Positions 9,285 through 19,142 of a DNA stretch of 64,000 nucleotides are shown here, in pieces. The stretch comes from Nitrosomonas marina (GTDB taxonomy: Bacteria > Pseudomonadota > Gammaproteobacteria > Burkholderiales > Nitrosomonadaceae). Position numbers and translations under genes: made by a program. The stretch covers positions 62,001-126,000 of the forward strand of contig NZ_FOCP01000003.1 of the NCBI RefSeq assembly GCF_900110145.1, read 5' to 3'. The notes under the pieces were generated by a model. The model did no database searches. It saw only the letters and a program-made list of their open reading frames with translations, and was not told the origin of the DNA. How positions within the stretch are numbered: position 1 is the stretch's first letter; each line of letters starts with the position of its first letter.

Positions 9285-10220
9285 CTAAAAAAGTCGGCTC
9301 GAAAAATTTTCATAATAATATTGATCAATTTCGTCACGCGTGAATTGATGATTCTGCCCGCCACGCTGCGCAATTTTAAGCGCTCCCATCAGTGATCCTA
9401 GCTGGCCTGCCGTTTGCCAATCCATATTGTTGATAATACCGTATAACAATCCTGCACGGTATGCGTCACCACAACCGGTCGGATCGACAATTTCAACAGG
9501 CTTGACGCATGGTATTCGAATTTGCCTGCCATCAGCATAAATGATCGAACCTTCGGCCCCAAGTGTCACGATCAACGCTTTGACTCTTTCCGCCATTTCC
9601 GTCAATGTGATTCCGGTTCGCTCCTGCAATAGCTGGCCTTCGTAGTCATTGACAGCAATATAATCGGCTTTATTAATAAAATCTGTCAATTCATCGCCAT
9701 TATACATAGGCAATCCTTGACCCGGATCAAAGATAAACGGAATACCCGCTGTATGAAGCTCCTGTGCATGCAGCAGCATGCCGTCGCGACCATCGGGCGC
9801 AATAATGCCGAGTTTGATCTGTGATGCATCATTGACTGAGTTTAAATGAGAATAATTCATTGCGCCGGGATGAAATGCAGTAATCTGGTTATCATCCAGA
9901 TCAGTAGTTATGAATGCTTGTGCAGTAAAGGTATCTTTGACATGCAGAATACACGACTGATCAAGTCCCAGTGTTTCAAACCGCTCCATATAAGGTTGTA
10001 TATCGTCGCCCACTGTCGCCATCATGATAGGTTCCCCGCCGAGCATTTTCAGATTATAGGCAATATTGCCAGCACATCCACCGAACTCTCGGCGCATTTC
10101 CGGAACCAAAAAGGCAACGTTCAAAACATGTATTTTTTCAGGCAGGATATGGTTTTTGAAGTGATCGGGGAAAACCATAATATTATCGTAAGCGATAGAA
10201 CCGCATATCAGTATTCGCAT
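9285..10220 (-). CDS. PfkB-family carbohydrate/adenosine kinase
   Basis: A 311-residue ribokinase-fold kinase. N-terminal substrate region FGGCAGNIAYNLKMLGGEP and C-terminal signature VDPTGCGDAYRAGLLYG (the catalytic Asp in the anion-hole GCGD) are both present. The family phosphorylates sugars or nucleosides with ATP; this betaproteobacterial subgroup is usually annotated as carbohydrate kinase and is close to adenosine kinases, but the substrate cannot be fixed from sequence. Cytoplasmic. Same strand as the phosphodiesterase gene but spaced by about 107 bp, so not clearly an operon. Confidence 0.85.
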   Translation of the reverse strand: MRILICGSIAYDNIMVFPDHFKNHILPEKIHVLNVAFLVPEMRREFGGCAGNIAYNLKMLGGEPIMMATVGDDIQPYMERFETLGLDQSCILHVKDTFTAQAFITTDLDDNQITAFHPGAMNYSHLNSVNDASQIKLGIIAPDGRDGMLLHAQELHTAGIPFIFDPGQGLPMYNGDELTDFINKADYIAVNDYEGQLLQERTGITLTEMAERVKALIVTLGAEGSIIYADGRQIRIPCVKPVEIVDPTGCGDAYRAGLLYGIINNMDWQTAGQLGSLMGALKIAQRGGQNHQFTRDEIDQYYYENFSSRLF

Positions 10221-10425
10221 AACTTTGAATTAAAAGGATTATTTAAAGGATACCTGATTGTACGCCAAGGCAAATCAGTCTAACAGTTATCGGTTTTGTT
10301 GTGATGGTTGATGATACTCTATTGCTGTTTTAATTAACAAAAGAGGATCATCAACTAGCTGCTTGTTTATTTTTAAAAAATAGAAATATCAATCAATCCA
10401 AAAAAATTGGATAGATGATACCGAC

Positions 10426-11877
10426 CTAAGCGTCCGGTTTCCAGCATAGATCAAGCTCACGCGCTGCTTTGACATCGTCGAGTTTGCGGAGCGGCATGGT
10501 ATGCGGCGCATTCTTGACCAGATCCGGTTGCTCTTTTATTTCGGCAAGAATCTCTTTCATAGCGGTAACAAACGCATCCAGCGTCTGTTTGGATTCGGTT
10601 TCTGCTGGTTCGATCAGCAGGCACTCTGGAACCAGAATCGGAAAATACGTTGTTGGCGCATGAAATCCTTTATCTAATAAACGTTTGGCGAGATTCATCG
10701 CCGTAACGCCCGTATTGTCCTTGATATCTTTTAGAGTAACAATAAACTCATGGCTGGCACGTCGCGTCGGAAACGCAATCTCGAATCCGGCTTTTTTAAG
10801 CTCCGCCATCAAATAATTCGCATTCAGTGTGGCAAATTCGGCCACACGATTCATGCCATCTCTACCCAGCAGACGCACATAGATGTACGCCCGCAGCAAA
10901 ACGCCTGCATTCCCCATATGTGCGGAAAGGCGACCGATGGACTGCGGTCTTTCTTTCTCGGTAACCCAGCTGTATGTTCCGTTCTCGGATGACACAAAAG
11001 GTACCGGAAGAAAAGGCAGCAATCGTTTGGCCACACCGACAGGCGCCGATCCAGGTCCGCCACCGCCATGTGGCGTTGAAAAAGTCTTATGCAGGTTTAT
11101 ATGAATAACATCAAACCCCATATCGCCAGGCTTGACCTTGCCCAGTACAGCATTCAGGTTGGCGCCGTCATAATACAACAGTCCACCGGCTTCATGCACG
11201 ATGCGACTCATTTCGGTGACATTTTCTTCAAAAACACCCAGCGTTGAAGGATTTGTCAGCATCAAACCCGCCGTTTTCGGACCAACTGCCGCTTTCAAGG
11301 CATTGAGATCGACATTACCCTCTTTGTCAGTCGCAATTTCAACAACTTTAAATCCACACATGACGGCTGTTGCAGGATTGGTACCGTGCGCCGCGTCGGG
11401 TACGATTATTTCCGTTCGTTCATAATCGTCACGCGACTCATGATAGGCACGAATCATCATGACGCCAATTAATTCACCCTGCGCACCAGCCATCGGTGCC
11501 AGGCTGATACCGGCCATACCGGTTACGTCTTTTAAAATTTCCTGCAAATCATACATACAGGCAAGAAATCCCTGACCAGTATCTTCCGGTGCAAGCGGAT
11601 GCCTGCTTAAGAATTGCGGCAGCATGGCCAGTGCATTGCACGCGCGCGGATTGTATTTCATGGTGCACGAACCGAGTGGATAGAACTCGGTATCAATTGA
11701 AAAGTTTTTTTGTGACAACCGCGTATAATGACGAACTGTATCCATTTCGGATACTTCTGGTAACAACGGCTGTTTCTTGCGAAGAAATTGGTCCGGAATA
11801 CCTTCTGTACTTGCGGTTGTTGTTGGCGCTTGTGAATAATTTCGACGCCCTGGGCGTGCATGTTCAAATATCAGCAT
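10426..11877 (-). CDS. gcvPB: Glycine dehydrogenase (decarboxylating) subunit 2
   Basis: A 483-residue PLP-dependent subunit of the split glycine-cleavage P-protein. The pyridoxal-binding lysine sits in [18 protein letters not shown]; the glycine-rich PGSAPVGV loop follows. With gcvPA it decarboxylates glycine and passes the methylamine to the lipoyl group of GcvH. It is the last gene of the gcv operon, 21 bases after tpx. The start is ATG 11877, [12 protein letters not shown] being the usual N-terminus of this family. A weak hairpin (ATCCAA/TTGGAT, 10396-10412) lies just past the stop. Cytoplasmic. Confidence 0.95.
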   Translation of the reverse strand: MLIFEHARPGRRNYSQAPTTTASTEGIPDQFLRKKQPLLPEVSEMDTVRHYTRLSQKNFSIDTEFYPLGSCTMKYNPRACNALAMLPQFLSRHPLAPEDTGQGFLACMYDLQEILKDVTGMAGISLAPMAGAQGELIGVMMIRAYHESRDDYERTEIIVPDAAHGTNPATAVMCGFKVVEIATDKEGNVDLNALKAAVGPKTAGLMLTNPSTLGVFEENVTEMSRIVHEAGGLLYYDGANLNAVLGKVKPGDMGFDVIHINLHKTFSTPHGGGGPGSAPVGVAKRLLPFLPVPFVSSENGTYSWVTEKERPQSIGRLSAHMGNAGVLLRAYIYVRLLGRDGMNRVAEFATLNANYLMAELKKAGFEIAFPTRRASHEFIVTLKDIKDNTGVTAMNLAKRLLDKGFHAPTTYFPILVPECLLIEPAETESKQTLDAFVTAMKEILAEIKEQPDLVKNAPHTMPLRKLDDVKAARELDLCWKPDA

Positions 11878-11898
11878 CTTGGTAACAGCGTATAAAAG

Positions 11899-12399
11899 TT
11901 ATTTCAATGCAGCTAACGCAGCATCATAATTGGGTTCATCTGCAATCTCCGGAACAAGTTCGGCATGAACGACTGTATTTGTTTCGTCCAGAACGATAAC
12001 AGCTCTAGCAGTAATTCCTGCAAACGGTCCTTCTGCGATAGCCACGCCATAGTCTTTCATGAAGTTGGCGCCACGCATGGTTGATAGCGTAATCACTTTG
12101 TCCAGGTGCTCGGTATCGCAAAAACGGCTCATAGCAAAAGGTAAATCTGCGGCAATAATAAGCACAACCGTATTGTCCATATTACTGGCTTTTTCATTGA
12201 ATTTGCGCGTAGAAAGCGCACAAACTGGCGTATCCAGACTTGGAACAATATTCAGTACTTTCTTCTTGCCAACGAAACGATCAAGCGTAACGTCTTCCAG
12301 ATCCCGATTAACCAGGGAAAAATCCGGCGCTTTCTGACCGACTGCCGGGAAAGTGCCTTCAATACGAATTGGATTACCTAAGTGTGTGACCATAATCAT
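11899..12399 (-). CDS. tpx: Thiol peroxidase (Tpx)
   Basis: A 166-residue atypical 2-Cys peroxiredoxin. The peroxidatic cysteine is in [19 protein letters not shown] (about residue 61) and the resolving cysteine in [11 protein letters not shown] (about 95), as expected for Tpx. It reduces peroxides, preferring alkyl peroxides, with electrons from thioredoxin. Unusually, it is placed between gcvPA and gcvPB in an otherwise contiguous glycine-cleavage operon, with short gaps (about 79 and 21 bases), so it is probably co-transcribed and under the same riboswitch. It has its own ribosome site (gaaggaatg). Cytoplasmic location is inferred because no signal peptide is present. Confidence 0.93.
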   Translation of the reverse strand: MIMVTHLGNPIRIEGTFPAVGQKAPDFSLVNRDLEDVTLDRFVGKKKVLNIVPSLDTPVCALSTRKFNEKASNMDNTVVLIIAADLPFAMSRFCDTEHLDKVITLSTMRGANFMKDYGVAIAEGPFAGITARAVIVLDETNTVVHAELVPEIADEPNYDAALAALK

Positions 12400-12478
12400 T
12401 CCTTCTTTATTAAGGTTTCAATGGATTTGTGTGTGTCAGGTGCCGGGAAAACGCGCAATATGCACGGTCGCCCATTGA

Positions 12479-13831
12479 TTATTTAAGCGCCTGTTCAAAT
12501 TGTGTAACGTAATTCTGGATATCCGCAGCAGTTTTTGTTTCAGTTGCGCACACCAGTAATGTATCGCTCATCTCTGGATAAAACGTCTGAAGATCAAAGC
12601 CGGCCAGTATACCTTTCTCTTTCATCCTGGCCAGAACAACATCGACCGGTTTCGGCAATTTCAGAGCTGTTTCGTGAAAAAATGGGCTATTGAAAACTTT
12701 TTTTACACCGGATATTTTCTCCAGCTGCTGCACCAGATCCATAGTATTGGCATGTGAGTGTTCTGCCACGCGACGCAGGCCATCCGGACCGAGCAAGGAC
12801 ATATAAATTGTCGCGGCAGTAACCATTAAACCCTGATTGGTACAAATATTTGAAGTTGCTTTGGATCTTCGAATATGCTGCTCACGGGCTTGGAGCGTCA
12901 GGACAAAACCCTGTTTGCCATCAAGATCGTTAGTGCGGCCGATAATCCTGCCGGGAATCTGACGAATCAGATTATTCTTGCATGCCATAAAACCAAAATA
13001 CGGGCCGCCGCTGGAAAGCGGTATGCCTAAAGGCTGCCCTTCGCCAACCGCAATATCAGCACCGTCACTTCCCCATTCTCCGGGTGGGGTTAACAAGGCC
13101 AGAGAAACTGGATTAACAACGCCGATCGCCAACGTTTTTTTACTGTGCGCCCAGTCAGTAAGCTCGTTAACCTGCTCCAGCACGCCAAAAAAATTCGGCT
13201 GAGGTATAACAATTGCGGCAAATTCCTCATCGTCAAATTTTTCCAGCGATTCCGGCAAAATCCGCCCGGATTCTTCACAGAAAGGTGCCTCAACAATATC
13301 AATCTTCTGATTGCCAACAATGGCTCGCACAACTTTCTTGTATACCGGGTGTACAGTTTGCGGCATCAGAATGCGACGGGAGGATCTATGTGATCGAACT
13401 GCCATCAACACAGCTTCAGCCAACGCAGTTGCTCCATCATACAGACTTGCATTGGAAGCATCCATACCCGTCAGCGAAGCCATCATCGTCTGATACTCAT
13501 ACAGTAACTGCAGGGTCCCCTGACTGGCCTCAGCCTGGTAAGGCGTATACGAGGAATAAAATTCACCGCGGGTTGTGATTTGCCAGACAGCGGCGGGTAT
13601 ATGATGATCATAAGCGCCAGCACCGATAAAGTTCTGGTAAAAACCATCCCGAGTGGCGCGTTCCATCATTAACCGGGAGATCTCCATTTCGCTCAGCCCG
13701 GGCGGAACAATGTTTAACCGACCGCTTCTCAAATCATCGGGAATTTCATCAAAAAGCGTTTCAATAGAGTCTGAACCAATGCTTGCCAGCATTTCAGCAA
13801 TATCATCTTGTGTGTGTGGAATAAACGGCAT
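12479..13831 (-). CDS. gcvPA: Glycine dehydrogenase (decarboxylating) subunit 1
   Basis: A 450-residue first subunit of the split P-protein. Family stretches include [38 protein letters not shown] and the [20 protein letters not shown] block. It has no PLP-lysine; that function is on GcvPB. It lies 75 bases downstream of gcvH and 79 bases before tpx, on the same strand, as part of the riboswitch-controlled operon. Length is normal for the family (about 445-455). Cytoplasmic. Confidence 0.95.
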   Translation of the reverse strand: MPFIPHTQDDIAEMLASIGSDSIETLFDEIPDDLRSGRLNIVPPGLSEMEISRLMMERATRDGFYQNFIGAGAYDHHIPAAVWQITTRGEFYSSYTPYQAEASQGTLQLLYEYQTMMASLTGMDASNASLYDGATALAEAVLMAVRSHRSSRRILMPQTVHPVYKKVVRAIVGNQKIDIVEAPFCEESGRILPESLEKFDDEEFAAIVIPQPNFFGVLEQVNELTDWAHSKKTLAIGVVNPVSLALLTPPGEWGSDGADIAVGEGQPLGIPLSSGGPYFGFMACKNNLIRQIPGRIIGRTNDLDGKQGFVLTLQAREQHIRRSKATSNICTNQGLMVTAATIYMSLLGPDGLRRVAEHSHANTMDLVQQLEKISGVKKVFNSPFFHETALKLPKPVDVVLARMKEKGILAGFDLQTFYPEMSDTLLVCATETKTAADIQNYVTQFEQALK

Positions 13832-13906
13832 GGTGGATTATGAAAAACCTCTTAATAGAATGTGATGGTGTAAATGGATGATTAGCTGGGTATTATCAAT
13901 TCCCTG

Positions 13907-14296
13907 CTAGTGCTCTTCACTGTCCAGCAATGCCTGATACCCGTCTGCGTCAAGTAATTCATCAATTTCTGATGGATTGCCGGGCTTTAATTTGAAAAGC
14001 CAGGAACCAAAGGCGTCTTGATTAATATTCTCGGGGTTGTCGACCAGTGCTGAATTAACCTCGATTACTTCACCTGAAACCGGTGAATAGACATCCGCCG
14101 CTGCCTTAACGGACTCTGCTACAGCACATTCCTGTTTTTGTGCAAATGTATCACCGACCTGCGGCAACTCAACAAAAACCATGTCTCCCAGCAACTCCTG
14201 GGCATGATCTGTAATGCCGACGCTGACATTCCCGTCTGCTTCAGGCTTCACCCATTCATGTGACTTGGTATATTTCAGATCTGTTGGAATACTCAT
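13907..14296 (-). CDS. gcvH: Glycine cleavage system H protein
   Basis: A 129-residue lipoyl carrier that shuttles the aminomethyl group among the P, T and L proteins. The lipoylated lysine lies in [19 protein letters not shown], the classical ESVKAxxDxYxPxSGE motif. N-terminal YTKSHEWV is also typical. It follows gcvT by 39 bases and precedes gcvPA. Length and motif are normal. The lipoamide dehydrogenase (L protein) is not in this window. Confidence 0.97.
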   Translation of the reverse strand: MSIPTDLKYTKSHEWVKPEADGNVSVGITDHAQELLGDMVFVELPQVGDTFAQKQECAVAESVKAAADVYSPVSGEVIEVNSALVDNPENINQDAFGSWLFKLKPGNPSEIDELLDADGYQALLDSEEH

Positions 14297-14335
14297 ATAT
14301 TTACTCCGGATTTGATATTGATTGATGATCCCAAA

Positions 14336-15427
14336 TTAAACCAGAACTTTTCCGTTCCGTACAAATGGGTATTTTACCACTTTGGCGCGCAATTTCTTAT
14401 CTCTGACCAACACATTCACTTCTTCATCCGGAGCAACTTCAACAGCAATACGAGCCAGAGCGATAGACTGATTGATGGTCGGTGAAAACCCGCCGCTGGT
14501 GATTTCTCCTTCGTATTCGTTGTCGTCACGTTGCGCAACCACTTTCTGATGACTTCTGAGCACACCGCGATCAAGCAATACCAGCCCCACCAGATGTTGA
14601 GTAACTTCTGAATCGAGCAGCGCCTGTTTACCGATAAAATCACGATCACTCTTTAGATCGACCGTCCAGCCGAGCCCTGACTCCATTGGAGATATTGTTT
14701 CATCCATATCCTGTCCATAGAGATTCATACCGGCCTCAAGACGCAGTGTATCGCGTGCGCCAAGCCCGGCAGGCGCCACTCCAACACCATGCAGTGCTTT
14801 CCAGAATGCCGGCGACTCCTCTCCGGGCAGCATAATTTCAAAACCGTCTTCACCGGTATAGCCGGTGCGTGCGATGAAGAAATGATTCAGCGTAACGGAT
14901 TGAAACAGTTTCAATTCTTCCGTTGCAGCTTTTGCTTCCGGAAGCACCTGCCATACTTTTGCGCGTGCATTGGGTCCCTGCACCGCGATCATGGCCAGAT
15001 CACGTCGCGGTAAAACTTCAAGATCGGGAGCAATTATATTCCGCTGCTTAAGTATCCAGTCTACATCCTTGTCGGCAGTGCCAGCGTTGACAACAATACG
15101 AAACCAGGTTTCAGATAAAAAGTAGATAATAAGGTCATCAATGACCCCACCTTGCGGTGTCAGCATGCAGGTGTATAACGCTTTTCCGGGAATGGTCAGT
15201 TTGTCAACATTATTGGCAACCAGTTTCCGCAGAAAATCTCGTGTATTCTCGCCTTTAATGTCAACCGGCAGCATATGAGAGACATCAAACATGCCTGCAT
15301 CCTGACGAACTTTGTGATGTTCGTCCAATTGAGATCCGTAGTGTAACGGCATGTCCCAGCCGCCAAAATCAACCATTTTGGCGTTCATTTCACGATGCGT
15401 CTGATTCAGGGGTGTTTTTTTCAGCAC
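14336..15427 (-). CDS. gcvT: Aminomethyltransferase (glycine cleavage T protein)
   Basis: A 363-residue tetrahydrofolate-dependent enzyme that releases ammonia from the aminomethyl-lipoyl group and makes 5,10-methylene-THF. Typical features are DFGGWDMPLHYGSQLDEH near the start, FDVSHMLPVDIKG, the RTGYTGEDGFEIMLP loop and LGARDTLRLEAGMNLYGQDM, which carries the THF-binding/catalytic Asp region. First gene of the operon; the tandem glycine riboswitch lies about 60 bases upstream. Cytoplasmic. Confidence 0.97.
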   Translation of the reverse strand: MLKKTPLNQTHREMNAKMVDFGGWDMPLHYGSQLDEHHKVRQDAGMFDVSHMLPVDIKGENTRDFLRKLVANNVDKLTIPGKALYTCMLTPQGGVIDDLIIYFLSETWFRIVVNAGTADKDVDWILKQRNIIAPDLEVLPRRDLAMIAVQGPNARAKVWQVLPEAKAATEELKLFQSVTLNHFFIARTGYTGEDGFEIMLPGEESPAFWKALHGVGVAPAGLGARDTLRLEAGMNLYGQDMDETISPMESGLGWTVDLKSDRDFIGKQALLDSEVTQHLVGLVLLDRGVLRSHQKVVAQRDDNEYEGEITSGGFSPTINQSIALARIAVEVAPDEEVNVLVRDKKLRAKVVKYPFVRNGKVLV

Positions 15428-15488
15428 GGATTATTCTCCCGGTATAAAAATTAAGTCATCATACACACATGATGTCCTCTAACACACC

Positions 15489-15690
15489 CCTCTGTCCTTT
15501 TACCTGAGAGATTTACGGGTATTAAACCGCGTGCCCCTTCGGTGGCCAGGCTCGATTGCCTGGCACTCTCCAGATTGCCTGTTTCAAGCGGTTCCCAGGG
15601 AGAAACAATGTCTAACCATGCCTGAGCGATTCCGGGGAGTTACGCCTTCGGCGGCGCTCTGAATATTTGGTTCCTGAGCGCGCTCTCCTG
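15489..15690 (-). promoter_or_regulatory. Tandem glycine riboswitch upstream of gcvT
   Basis: Read on the minus strand, two glycine aptamers occur in succession. Aptamer 1 starts with GGAGAGCGCGCTCAGG (about 15690) and contains the GCCGAAGGCG loop; aptamer 2 starts with GGAGAGTGCC (15571), contains CCACCGAAGGGGC and ends with CTCTCAGGTAAAAGGACAGAGG (15489). The GGAGAG/CCGAAGG/AAAGGACAGAGG pattern is the consensus of this class. Ligand glycine normally turns on the gcv operon. The tandem form places it in the classic cooperative class. gcvT starts about 62 bases downstream. Confidence 0.93.
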
Positions 15691-15991
15691 CTTGAACATA
15701 TGTTTGGCTGAGCCCGAACTATACCCTAGCAACGACAGGTTAGACAAGACTTGAAAAAATTTTTACATACGCACAGGTTTTTATCTGATGATATGTTTTA
15801 TGTTTAATCCATTGATTGATAAAATTAAATTTTCAAAAACCTGTAGTGAGCGCATATTTTTGATATGCTTTACTATAAACTGGCTTGGCTGGTGAGGCAT
15901 CTTTTGAATTCAATAACCAAAAAAAAAGAAAACTAAAATTAAATATCTACTACGAGTTATTTCAAAATTATAGATAGGAACCACAAATCGC
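15691..15991. other. Intergenic region between the riboswitch and the SDR gene
   Basis: About 300 bp separating the divergent gcv operon and the SDR gene. The gcv promoter should lie at its left end (about 15700-15760), the SDR promoter in the AT-rich right half. No gene, repeat or hairpin beyond the riboswitch was seen. Confidence 0.45.
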
Positions 15992-16690
15992 ATGAAAACA
16001 GTTTTGATTACCGGAACAAACCGGGGTATCGGTCTGGAATTTGTACGCCAGTATGCGCATGACGGCTGGCTCGTTCACGCCTGTACACGGAATCCTTCGA
16101 CTTCAGATGAGTTGAACCGGCTGGCATCACAGAATCCGGATGCAATTAAGATACACGCACTCGACGCAGATAATCATACACAAATTGAACAGCTGTCCCA
16201 AACACTGTCGACAGAAGTGATTGATATCCTTATCAATAATGCGGGCGTCTATACGGTAGCCCGCGATACCAGTTTTCATCAGCTTGACTACGAGGCTTGG
16301 GCTTATGCATTCCGAATTAATACAATGGCACCATTAAAAATGGCGGACGCATTCTACCCGCAGATCGCAAGAAGCGAACTAAAAAAGATTGTAACGATAA
16401 CCAGCAAAATGGGTAGCGTTTCCGACAATCGTGGCGGCGGCAGCTATGTGTATCGCTCAAGCAAATCGGCTGTTAACATCGTTATGAAAAGCCTGGCGAT
16501 TGATCTGGAATCCAAAGGAATAATTGTGGGGTTATTACATCCCGGCTGGGTAAGAACAGATATGGGTGGTCCGAATGCATTAATATCGACCGAAAAGAGC
16601 GTATCGGGAATGCGCCGTGTCATTGATGAATTGACACACACCGATTCCGGCAGGTTTTTCGCCTACGATGGTCAGACCATACCATGGTGA
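15992..16690 (+). CDS. Short-chain dehydrogenase/reductase
   Basis: A 232-residue Rossmann-fold SDR. The nucleotide-binding motif TGTNRGIGLEF is at residues 7-17, the NNAG motif is in ILINNAGVYT near 87, and the catalytic Tyr-xxx-Lys is YRSSK near 153-157 following the conserved Ser region (TSKMGSVSD). PGWVRTDMGG near 190 is the usual cofactor-closing segment. It resembles carbonyl-reductase-like SDRs (sniffer/CsgA-type). Substrate unknown. It precedes the class II aldolase gene on the same strand by 67 bases, so they may be co-transcribed. Confidence 0.87.
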   Translation: MKTVLITGTNRGIGLEFVRQYAHDGWLVHACTRNPSTSDELNRLASQNPDAIKIHALDADNHTQIEQLSQTLSTEVIDILINNAGVYTVARDTSFHQLDYEAWAYAFRINTMAPLKMADAFYPQIARSELKKIVTITSKMGSVSDNRGGGSYVYRSSKSAVNIVMKSLAIDLESKGIIVGLLHPGWVRTDMGGPNALISTEKSVSGMRRVIDELTHTDSGRFFAYDGQTIPW

Positions 16691-16757
16691 GGTTATTAGC
16701 GATTCAATACCGATCGATCCATACACTGACTGGCTTAAATAAAACAATCTAAAGCAT

Positions 16758-17549
16758 ATGAGCACTGACACCTTCAATTTTGATAAAAAAGAATTAATCA
16801 AGCAATCCTTCGACCAGATGGACATTCACCTGCAAGGCACGCAATACAACCTGGCTCAAAAGCTTGCGTTAACATGCCGCATCCTCTTCGATAACGGACA
16901 CGACTCCGGTCTCGCCGGTCAAATAACTGCGCGTGCTGAAAAACCCGGAACTTATCTGACTCAACGATTAGGCATGGGTTTTGATGAAATTTGCGCTGGC
17001 AATCTATTGCTCGTAAACGAAGATCTGGAGGTATTGCAGGGCGATGGCATGGCAAATCCAGCAAATCGTTTTCATTCCTGGTTGTACCGTGCTCGCCCGG
17101 ACGTACAGTGCATCATTCACACCCATGCTGTCCATACTGCTGCGCTGAGCATGCTCGAAATCCCGCTGGAAATCTCGCATATGGACAATTGCGTACTCTA
17201 CGATGACGTGGCATTTTTGCCGGAGTGGCCAGGCGTCCCCGTCGGCAACGAAGAAGGTGAGCTGATCGCTCAGGCAATCGGCAAAAAGCGCGCAATTCTA
17301 CTGGCACATCATGGCCTGCTAGTTGCCTGTTCCAGCATAGAGGAATCATGTCTTTTGGCAATAGCTTTCGAGCGAGCCGCAAAAATGCAATTGCTCGCCC
17401 GTGCCGCCGGCGCAATCAAGCCTATCGATCCGGTGCTGGGTCGAGAAGCGCATGACTGGATACTTCGCGCACAACGAAATGCCGTTGGTTTCGCATATTA
17501 CGCCAGGCGTACGCTAAGAAAGAAAAATCACCAATATTGTCTTGAATAA
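16758..17549 (+). CDS. Class II aldolase/adducin family protein
   Basis: A 263-residue member of the class II aldolase/adducin domain family. The zinc-binding histidines are visible in CIIHTHAVHTAAL (HTH) and, further on, in LLAHHGLLVACSS; a Glu/Asp lies upstream in the catalytic core, as in L-fuculose- and L-ribulose-phosphate aldolases. It is a cytoplasmic enzyme acting on hydroxy-carbonyl compounds; the substrate is not predicted. No ribosome site stronger than a modest purine tract is seen at 16758. It could work with the SDR gene that precedes it, but this is inference. Confidence 0.85.
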   Translation: MSTDTFNFDKKELIKQSFDQMDIHLQGTQYNLAQKLALTCRILFDNGHDSGLAGQITARAEKPGTYLTQRLGMGFDEICAGNLLLVNEDLEVLQGDGMANPANRFHSWLYRARPDVQCIIHTHAVHTAALSMLEIPLEISHMDNCVLYDDVAFLPEWPGVPVGNEEGELIAQAIGKKRAILLAHHGLLVACSSIEESCLLAIAFERAAKMQLLARAAGAIKPIDPVLGREAHDWILRAQRNAVGFAYYARRTLRKKNHQYCLE

Positions 17550-17741
17550 CGCCAGATCAGAATACCCGTCATCACTTCAATGAAAAGCTACGGGGCCTGT
17601 CAACTTGACAGCTACCCGCACATCTTTCAGCCCAGTTTAGACCACAGTCAAAGTCAATAGGTTGTGCGGGCGCTACGAGTGCAGGAAGGCCTTGCCCGAT
17701 TTATTTTTCTCCTGCTGTCAATGACATCACTTCATCACAAT

Positions 17742-19142
17742 TTATCTGCTGACAACTTTGCTGACCACATAACGAAACTTACCCGATTTTTCAGCGGGAA
17801 TATGCGTGACTTGTTCAATTAGCACATTCACTGCCTGTCCCAGTCGCGTTTTGAAAGAACGTTCGATATGCTGCTGCAGCTGTTTATCCAAATCTGTTCT
17901 GCACACAAGATAAACATGCATGCAATCGAGACTTTCCTGCACGATTTTAAACCCCTCTATCTGAGGCAGATCACGCAAGATATAAATCAATGCAAGGCCG
18001 TGCATAACAGTACCATCCTGCGCAACGATAAAATCGGTACTGCGCCCCTGCACTTCCCGTATCAGCGGCAAGCCACGTCCGCAGGCGCAGGATTTGTCAT
18101 CCAGAATCGCCATATCACCTGTACGGTAGCGGACAAATGGAAAATCATGCGTTGCCATATGCGTGACCACGACTTCTCCCGACTTACCCGGCGGCAATGG
18201 ATTACCCTGTGCATCGATAATTTCGACAACAATATCCTCAGCACTGATATGCATACCGCCATCAGGACATTCATGCGCAATAAAACCCGCATCCCGTCCA
18301 CCATACCCATTGGCAACCGGGCAACCAAACGTATCACTGATCTGCTGGCGCTGATCATCATACAGTCGTTCAGAAGTCACAAAAGCGACCTGTATTCCCA
18401 GATCATCCATGCGAACACCACGCATTCCGGCATGACGCGCGATATGTGATAATGCGGAGGGATAACCGAACAGCATCCTGGGCCGCATCCTGCGTATTTC
18501 TGAAAGAAATTCATCAACTTTATGATCGGACATTTCAAAGGCTGGTAGCAGTTTGGTGCGCAATATCCGATCGCGCAGATTGCGCATTCGGTCCTGTGCT
18601 CCAAGCTCTATTGGCGAGCCCCAGATCACGATTTCGGGATCCCCAATATCCACACCCCACCAACGCGTCGCCCGCCATTTCGCGGCTATATCATGGCTGG
18701 TGCGCGTTTTACCAATAAAAAACACAAGCGGTTCGCCGCTGGAACCGCCGGTATTGTAACGCGCAAGATTACGGGCAATACCGGATTTTATTGACTCGGT
18801 ATTTTTTTTGATAATAGCTTTGGTCAAAAATGGAAGACGCGTTAAATCGGCCAAGGAATTCAATTCGGCAGGATTGAATCCAGACTCTGCAAATACTTGT
18901 TGATAGTAAGGCACATGAAATTGCACCTGGGTCAGAAATTCTCTCAACTTCTTCAATTGCGCGGCCTGAAGACGATCGATGCTCCACCACTGTGATTCTT
19001 CCAGTTGCCTGTGCAAAGCAACGCTCGTATGCTTTTTCAGCTTTTCATGCAACGGAAAAAAACAACCGGAAACCCAAGTTGTATAAAGGCCGCTGGTAAC
19101 GGCTGGCGCTGTTTTCATAGGTGCTCCATCAGTGTCGTTCAT
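17742..19142 (-). CDS. CapK / phenylacetate-CoA ligase-like adenylate-forming enzyme
   Basis: A 466-residue protein of the CapK-type subfamily of phenylacetate-CoA ligase-like ANL enzymes. The phosphate-binding loop is NTGGSSGEPLVFF near residue 131, and the FPFVRYRTGDMAIL segment near 347, with a cysteine pair in SCACGRGLPLI (a zinc-binding variant found in the family), matches the adenylate-forming core. CapK homologues in Gram-negative bacteria lie in capsule/EPS clusters and probably attach acyl or amino-acid groups, but the substrate is unknown. It starts 14 bases inside the preceding glycosyltransferase gene, so the two are coupled. Cytoplasmic. Confidence 0.82.
   Translation of the reverse strand: MNDTDGAPMKTAPAVTSGLYTTWVSGCFFPLHEKLKKHTSVALHRQLEESQWWSIDRLQAAQLKKLREFLTQVQFHVPYYQQVFAESGFNPAELNSLADLTRLPFLTKAIIKKNTESIKSGIARNLARYNTGGSSGEPLVFFIGKTRTSHDIAAKWRATRWWGVDIGDPEIVIWGSPIELGAQDRMRNLRDRILRTKLLPAFEMSDHKVDEFLSEIRRMRPRMLFGYPSALSHIARHAGMRGVRMDDLGIQVAFVTSERLYDDQRQQISDTFGCPVANGYGGRDAGFIAHECPDGGMHISAEDIVVEIIDAQGNPLPPGKSGEVVVTHMATHDFPFVRYRTGDMAILDDKSCACGRGLPLIREVQGRSTDFIVAQDGTVMHGLALIYILRDLPQIEGFKIVQESLDCMHVYLVCRTDLDKQLQQHIERSFKTRLGQAVNVLIEQVTHIPAEKSGKFRYVVSKVVSR

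Noticed and set aside
15560..15580. TGGCAC followed by TTGC as a sigma-54 promoter in the riboswitch
   Set aside because: The spacing between the two parts is 8 bases instead of 5, and the bases belong to the conserved glycine aptamer.
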